Below are positions 5,278 to 9,294 of a DNA stretch of 9,294 bases, piece after piece. Source of the stretch: Nitriliruptoraceae bacterium (GTDB lineage Bacteria; Actinomycetota; Nitriliruptoria; Nitriliruptorales; Nitriliruptoraceae); the NCBI GenBank assembly GCA_007117945.1, contig SKTN01000380.1:1-9294 (forward strand). The letters run 5' to 3'. The notes under the pieces were generated by a model. That model did not search any database, was not told where the DNA came from, and saw only the letters and a program-made list of their open reading frames with translations. The position numbers and the translations under genes are program-made. Within the stretch, counting starts at the first letter, position 1. Each line of letters begins with the position of its first letter.

Positions 5278-7693
5278 TCCCCCGGACCCTGCACCCCGGG
5301 TGCTGCGCTGCGTGGCTGTCGGCCTGCACCTCGACCCGGACCGCGCCGCCTCGGCCGAGACCTTCGTGGCGAGCGTCGCGGCGGTGCTGGACCGTCAGCT
5401 GCCCGCCGACCCCGGGGTGGACACCCTGGTCGCACTGCCCGAGCACACGGGGCTGCTGGCCATGCTGGTGGGTGAGCGGGGTGCCGAGGCCCGGCAGCGG
5501 TGGCGCGCCGGGGGCTCGACGCTCGAGATCCTGTTCGCCCTGGCGGGCAGCTACGGCGAGGTGCTCGGTCACCTCGCGCGGCGGTGGCCCCAGGTGCGCT
5601 CGGCGGGGCAGTTGCTGCACCTCGCCTGCACCGACACCGTGGTGCGCACCCTGGTGGAGGGACTCGGACGCCTCGCGGCCGAGCGGCGGCTGTGGCTGTC
5701 GGTGGGTGCGGCCCTGCCGCGCTGGCAGCTGGTCCCCGTGGCGGAGGAGGCGGGGCTCGCGTCGCTGCTGGCCGGTCCCGAGGGGGCGGGTCGGGCCCGG
5801 GTCGCCGTGCCGAGGCAGCCGGGGGTGCGCAACCGGCAGCTGCTCCTGTCGCCCACAGGGGAGCTGGCCGCGGTCCACGACAAGGTGTCCCTGGTGCCGC
5901 TGGAGGCCGACGGCGAGCAGGGGCTGGGGCTGGAGCCCGCCAGCCTGGCCGAGGTGGAGGTCGCGGACCTGCCCATCGGGAGGGTGGCCACGGTCATCAG
6001 CAAGGACGCCTGGATGCCCGACGTCAATGAGCGGCTCGACCAGCTCGGCGCACAGCTGCTCCTCCAGCCCGAGGCCTTCGACCGGTGGGGGGTGCCGGAG
6101 GTCGATCCGTCCACGGGGCAGCGCGACCTGTGGCCCCCCGACAAGTTCCAGCGGGGTGGGTGGTGGATGGTTCAGCGCCACCCGGGCTTCCACGGCAACA
6201 TCGCGCCGATGCTGCTCGGCACCCTGGGTGAGCTTGCCTTCGACGGCCAGCCCCTGATCGCCGTGCCGGGTCCCGACGGCGCGCCCGGCCGTGGCCTGCT
6301 CGGCCAGCCCCCCGGCGCCGGTTGGGCCGAGGTGGGGCCGTGGTGGCGGGACCCGGCCCCGGCCGAGCAGCGTGCTGCTGCCGCCAGCATCGCTGCAGGG
6401 CCGCCTCCGCCTGCGCCCCACGACGTGGTCGCCGTCGCGCAGCTGCACCTGCCCTCGCGGCCCCCGCCGGGCGCCCCGCTGCCGCCTCACCCCGCTGTCG
6501 GTGCCAGCATCGAGGTGGCACCGGGCTGCGGCGCGCTCCAGCTCGTCCCCGACCTCGTCGGGGAGGGGGAGCGGGCCTGGCTCGCCTGGGTCGCTACGGA
6601 CGGCGATGGTCGGCAGCAGGTGCTCCTCGCCCGGGGCGATGGTCACGCCTGGGAGCGGCCCGAGGCCCTCAGCCCGGCGGCGGGTGCGCCCGCGGAGGCG
6701 GTCGCCGCACGGCGCTGGCGGCCCCGGCTGGCGGTGGACCGGGACGGACCGATCTGCCTGCACCTCGGCTTCCCCACGGGCAACTGGGACCTGTTCGCCG
6801 TCCGGCCGGGACCGCAGGCGGGGGCCGTCCGTGTCGACGACGCCGACACCGACCACGGCGTGCTGCGCGAGCGGCTCCACGACGCACCGGCGATCCTGGC
6901 CGATCACCGCGGCCTGGTGGCGGTGTGGAGCGATCTGCGGTGGCCGTGGCTCCTGCCCCAGGTGCGCATCGCCCGTTCGCACGACAGCGGTGCCACCTGG
7001 AGCCCCAGCACCCGGGTCGACGGCGGCGCCCTGGTGGGCGAGGGCGATCCCCTGGCGGGACGCAGCCCCGCGGAGAGCCGGGGGCAGACCACCCCCTCGG
7101 TCGCCCTGTGCGACGGCGAGGTCGTGGTGGCGTGGCAGGACCGTGACGGCGACGGCGCCCCGCTGCTGCGCCTCGCCTGGCCGGAGCGTCCGGGGGGCCG
7201 CGAGGCGGGGACGGACCCCTGGCGCGCTCCGGCGGGGCAGGGACGTCCGGCGCGTCCCGTGCTGGCCGCCGCCGGGCGCACCCTGTGGGCGGTGTGGGAG
7301 GTCTGGCAGGCCGACGGCGGCGCGGCGCTGTGGGCGTCGGTGTCCCGCGACGCCGGGCAGCGCTGGGTCGCACCCCGTGCCCTGGATCCGTCGCGTCCCA
7401 CCGGTGCCCACCAGCGACGGGCCTGCGTCGTCCCCGTCGACGACGACCATGCGGTGGTGGTCCTCGAGGACGACCGCTCCGGGAGCTCGTCGGTCGCCAC
7501 CATCAGCCTCCGGGTGGGCGGGCCGGCGGCGCTGATCGCGGCCGCACCCCTGCGTGTGGACGACACGCCGCCCGCAGACCAGGCACGGGCAGCGGTGGCC
7601 ACCCGGTTGGCCGACGAGCTGCTCGTGGTGTGGCAGGACACCCGCGCCGGCACCGAACAGCTGCGCAGCACCCGACTCCCGGTCGGGCGCTGA
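5270..7693 (+). CDS. Nitrilase-superfamily (CN hydrolase-like, Cys-lacking) domain fused to a BNR/Asp-box beta-propeller
   Basis: An 807-residue protein with no signal peptide or membrane helix, probably cytoplasmic. Residues about 10-395 read as a carbon-nitrogen hydrolase domain: LVALPEHTGL (Glu58), VHDKVSLVPLE (Lys205, Glu212), then VISKDAWMPDV where the usual ICYD motif lies, and the late VQRHPGFHGN and FDGQPLIAVPG elements. Ser244 replaces the catalytic Cys and the domain has only Cys14 and Cys120, so classical amidase or nitrilase chemistry is unlikely. Residues about 420-807 hold about seven repeats with a VWxD-type strand; SHDSGATW (570-577) is a canonical Asp-box and SRDAGQRW (692-699) a near match. 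No FRIP-type sialidase motif is seen, so sialidase activity is not claimed. The ATG overlaps the symporter stop by 8 nt. Domain calls are confident; function is unknown, with binding or sensing of the imported compound one possibility. Confidence 0.87.
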   Translation: MASPPDPAPRVLRCVAVGLHLDPDRAASAETFVASVAAVLDRQLPADPGVDTLVALPEHTGLLAMLVGERGAEARQRWRAGGSTLEILFALAGSYGEVLGHLARRWPQVRSAGQLLHLACTDTVVRTLVEGLGRLAAERRLWLSVGAALPRWQLVPVAEEAGLASLLAGPEGAGRARVAVPRQPGVRNRQLLLSPTGELAAVHDKVSLVPLEADGEQGLGLEPASLAEVEVADLPIGRVATVISKDAWMPDVNERLDQLGAQLLLQPEAFDRWGVPEVDPSTGQRDLWPPDKFQRGGWWMVQRHPGFHGNIAPMLLGTLGELAFDGQPLIAVPGPDGAPGRGLLGQPPGAGWAEVGPWWRDPAPAEQRAAAASIAAGPPPPAPHDVVAVAQLHLPSRPPPGAPLPPHPAVGASIEVAPGCGALQLVPDLVGEGERAWLAWVATDGDGRQQVLLARGDGHAWERPEALSPAAGAPAEAVAARRWRPRLAVDRDGPICLHLGFPTGNWDLFAVRPGPQAGAVRVDDADTDHGVLRERLHDAPAILADHRGLVAVWSDLRWPWLLPQVRIARSHDSGATWSPSTRVDGGALVGEGDPLAGRSPAESRGQTTPSVALCDGEVVVAWQDRDGDGAPLLRLAWPERPGGREAGTDPWRAPAGQGRPARPVLAAAGRTLWAVWEVWQADGGAALWASVSRDAGQRWVAPRALDPSRPTGAHQRRACVVPVDDDHAVVVLEDDRSGSSSVATISLRVGGPAALIAAAPLRVDDTPPADQARAAVATRLADELLVVWQDTRAGTEQLRSTRLPVGR

Positions 7694-7707
7694 GGGGGGA
7701 ACAGGTC

Positions 7708-7735
7708 ACGTCGCCGCCACCTCGACGTCGCCGCC
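7708..7735. repeat. Pair of 11-bp direct repeats upstream of the oxidoreductase gene
   Basis: ACGTCGCCGCC occurs at 7708-7718 and 7725-7735, a 17-bp period, in the 99-bp gap between the fusion gene and the oxidoreductase gene. It could be a regulator site or slippage product. No promoter or terminator was recognised in the rest of the gap. Confidence 0.4.
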
Positions 7736-7792
7736 GTCGGCTGGCAGGCTCGCAGACCGTCACCCGCGGACCGCGACCGCCCGGAGGCCACC

Positions 7793-8788
7793 ATGGACAC
7801 CCTCAGATGGGGGATCATCTCGACGGCGAAGATCGCACGGGAGAAGGTGATCCCGGGCCTCAAGGGCGCCGACAACTGCGAGGTGGTCGCCATCGGCTCC
7901 CGCGACCGGGCCGCCGCTGCCGAGGTGGCGGAGCGTCACGGCATCCCCCGCGCCTACGGCTCGTACGAGGAGGTACTCGCCGACGCGAGCGTCGACGCGG
8001 TGTACATCCCCGTCCCCAACCACCTGCACGCCCGCTGGACGCTCGCCGCCGCGGCGGCAGGCAAGCACGTGCTGTGCGAGAAGCCCCTGGCGTTGACCGC
8101 CGAGGAGGCCCAGACCATGGTGGACGCCTGCGAGCGTGCCGGGGTGGCCTTCATGGAAGCCTTCATGTACCGCCTCCACCCCAGCTGGCAGCGCACCCGG
8201 GAGCTGGTGGCCGAGGGTGCGATCGGGGAGCTGGTGGCCGTCGACAGCTGGTTCTCGTACTACAACGACGACCCGGACAACATCCGCAACATCCCCGAGG
8301 TGGGGGGTGGCGCCCTGATGGACATCGGGTGCTACTGCATCGACCTGTCCCGGCTGCTGTTCGGCGAGGAGCCGACGACGGTCGCCAGCCGGGTGCGCCG
8401 CGACCCGGCCCAGCACGTCGACACCGCGACCAGCGCGCTGCTGGGCTTCGAGGATGGCACGGCCACCTTCACCTGCTCGACCCGGGCCAAACCGGACCAG
8501 TACGTCACGATCCATGGCACCTCGGGACGCATCCACCTCGACGTGCCCTTCAACATCCCTCCCGACCGCCCCACCGAGGTGGTGGTCCACGCCGGCAGGG
8601 CCCTCCCGGCCCACGCCGAGGGGCAGGTGCACACCTTCCCGCCGGCCGACCCCTACACCGTGCAGGGCCAGCGGTTCGCGGCTGCGGTGCTCGCCGGGAA
8701 CCAGGTGCCGACCCCGCCGAGTGAGGGTGTCGCCACGATGGGGGTGCTCGAGCGGGTCATCGCCGCGGCCGCTGGGGAGAGCGCGTGA
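7793..8788 (+). CDS. Gfo/Idh/MocA family NAD(P)-dependent oxidoreductase
   Basis: A 331-residue cytoplasmic dehydrogenase of standard family length. The Rossmann start is LRWGIISTAKIA (residues 4-15), and AIGSRD (33-38) places Ser-Arg after the second strand, which suggests NADP(H) preference. CEKP (95-98) is the family signature with catalytic Lys97, and GGGALMDIGCYCID (171-184) is the substrate-side motif with Asp177 and Tyr181. The pattern is closest to the dihydrodiol/D-xylose dehydrogenase-like branch, but the substrate is unproven. The ATG at 7793 has GGAGG (7783-7787) 5 nt upstream. The gene lies 99 bp after the fusion gene in the same direction, possibly within one transcript, and would fit oxidation of a sugar or cyclitol imported by the symporter. 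Its stop lies 15 nt from the converging permease gene, with no strong terminator between. Confidence 0.92.
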   Translation: MDTLRWGIISTAKIAREKVIPGLKGADNCEVVAIGSRDRAAAAEVAERHGIPRAYGSYEEVLADASVDAVYIPVPNHLHARWTLAAAAAGKHVLCEKPLALTAEEAQTMVDACERAGVAFMEAFMYRLHPSWQRTRELVAEGAIGELVAVDSWFSYYNDDPDNIRNIPEVGGGALMDIGCYCIDLSRLLFGEEPTTVASRVRRDPAQHVDTATSALLGFEDGTATFTCSTRAKPDQYVTIHGTSGRIHLDVPFNIPPDRPTEVVVHAGRALPAHAEGQVHTFPPADPYTVQGQRFAAAVLAGNQVPTPPSEGVATMGVLERVIAAAAGESA

Positions 8789-8803
8789 CCGCTGCGGCGG
8801 AGC

Positions 8804-9294
8804 TCAGCCCTTGACGGCACCCGCCAGCAGCCCGCGGACGAAGTAGCGCCCGAGCAGCACGTAGATGATCAGGGTGGGCAGCGCCGCCTGCAGCGCCGCG
8901 GCCATCTGCAGGTCGAACTCCACGATCTGGCTGCCCGAGATGTTCTGCAGGGCCACCATCACCGGCCGCTGGCCGGCGCTGGTGATCGTCACGGCCCACA
9001 GGAACTCGTTCCAGATCTGGGTGAACTGCCAGATGCCCACCACCACGAAGCCCGGCAGCGACAGGGGCAGGGCGACGCGCCGGTAGGTGCCGAGCAGCCC
9101 GGCCCCGTCGATCTGGCTCGCCTCGATGATCTCCATGGGGATGCGGGCGTAGAAGTTGCGGAAGATCAGGGTGGTGATGGGGATGCCGTAGATCACGTGG
9201 GTGAGCACGAGCCCGGGGATGGTGTTGAACAGCCCGATGGTGTTCAGGGTCTGCACCAGGGGGATCAGCACGATCTGGTAGGGGATGAACATGC
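8804..9294 (-). CDS. Carbohydrate ABC transporter permease, MalG type (5' end beyond window)
   Basis: The C-terminal portion of a binding-protein-dependent permease. The frame reads from the window edge; the first Met in view (codon 9290-9292) is probably internal, since MFIPYQIVLIPL is a mid-protein motif in this family and about 110-120 residues should lie upstream. The EAA loop is intact (EASQIDGAG, followed by RRVALPLSLP), the coupling site for the ATPase subunit. Four hydrophobic segments are visible. The end RYFVRGLLAGAVKG is the typical C-terminus of CUT1 sugar permeases of about 280 residues. The MalF-like partner and binding protein are expected further upstream, outside the window. 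It converges on the oxidoreductase gene, so it belongs to a separate transcript that probably serves sugar import. Confidence 0.93.
   Translation of the reverse strand, partial: MFIPYQIVLIPLVQTLNTIGLFNTIPGLVLTHVIYGIPITTLIFRNFYARIPMEIIEASQIDGAGLLGTYRRVALPLSLPGFVVVGIWQFTQIWNEFLWAVTITSAGQRPVMVALQNISGSQIVEFDLQMAAALQAALPTLIIYVLLGRYFVRGLLAGAVKG

Noticed and set aside
3939..6257. 772-codon plus-strand open frame across the symporter and fusion genes
   Set aside because: It runs out of frame through two genes with recognisable products, and its composition is Arg/Gly/Pro/Ala-rich without structure.
5219..7450. 743-codon open frame on the minus strand opposite the fusion gene
   Set aside because: Its translation is low-complexity Arg/Gly/Pro/His-rich with no domain motifs, and the plus frame carries clear nitrilase and Asp-box motifs. 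It is a GC-bias shadow.
6527..7693. Calling the propeller domain a sialidase
   Set aside because: Asp-boxes are present but no FRIP-type motif or convincing arginine triad is seen, and the protein has no secretion signal.
1..9294. tRNA, rRNA, CRISPR array, insertion sequence or phage genes
   Set aside because: None was seen on either strand: no spaced identical repeats, no transposase motifs and no tRNA-like cloverleaf noticed by eye.

Overview
The window is very GC-rich, dense bacterial DNA with strong G/C bias at third codon positions, GTG starts, overlapping gene ends and purine-rich ribosome binding sites. It looks like a chromosomal segment of a high-GC actinobacterium. No rRNA, tRNA, CRISPR array, insertion sequence or phage gene is visible. 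Taxonomy below that level cannot be read from the sequence.

Left third, all on the minus strand. A DUF983-type zinc-ribbon membrane protein (3259-3663) is followed by a secreted, membrane-anchored thioredoxin-fold protein (2650-3210), and a strong stem-loop lies directly after the latter's stop codon (2621-2649). A second unit follows, with a recognisable promoter (2555-2583), a cytoplasmic trypsin-like serine protease carrying a repetitive Cys/Thr-rich tail (1071-2465), and an aminoglycoside-phosphotransferase-fold kinase (37-1074). The kinase start codon overlaps the protease stop codon.

A 222-bp divergent intergenic region (3664-3885) holds three notable structures: a 28-bp dyad, a long G+C hairpin and a nested leader hairpin.

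Right two thirds, plus strand. A GPH/MelB-type sugar:cation symporter (3886-5277) overlaps by 8 nt an 807-residue protein (5270-7693) that fuses a nitrilase-superfamily domain to a BNR/Asp-box beta-propeller. The nitrilase domain keeps Glu and Lys of the catalytic triad but has Ser where the Cys nucleophile should be. A Gfo/Idh/MocA NAD(P)-dependent oxidoreductase follows (7793-8788). It converges, with a 15-nt gap, on a 5'-truncated sugar ABC transporter permease of the MalG type (8804 to the window end). Together these suggest a carbohydrate uptake and oxidation locus, with substrate unknown.

The two most unusual items are the dead-nitrilase/propeller fusion translationally coupled to a sugar symporter, and the protease with a Cys/Thr repeat tail translationally coupled to an APH-fold kinase.
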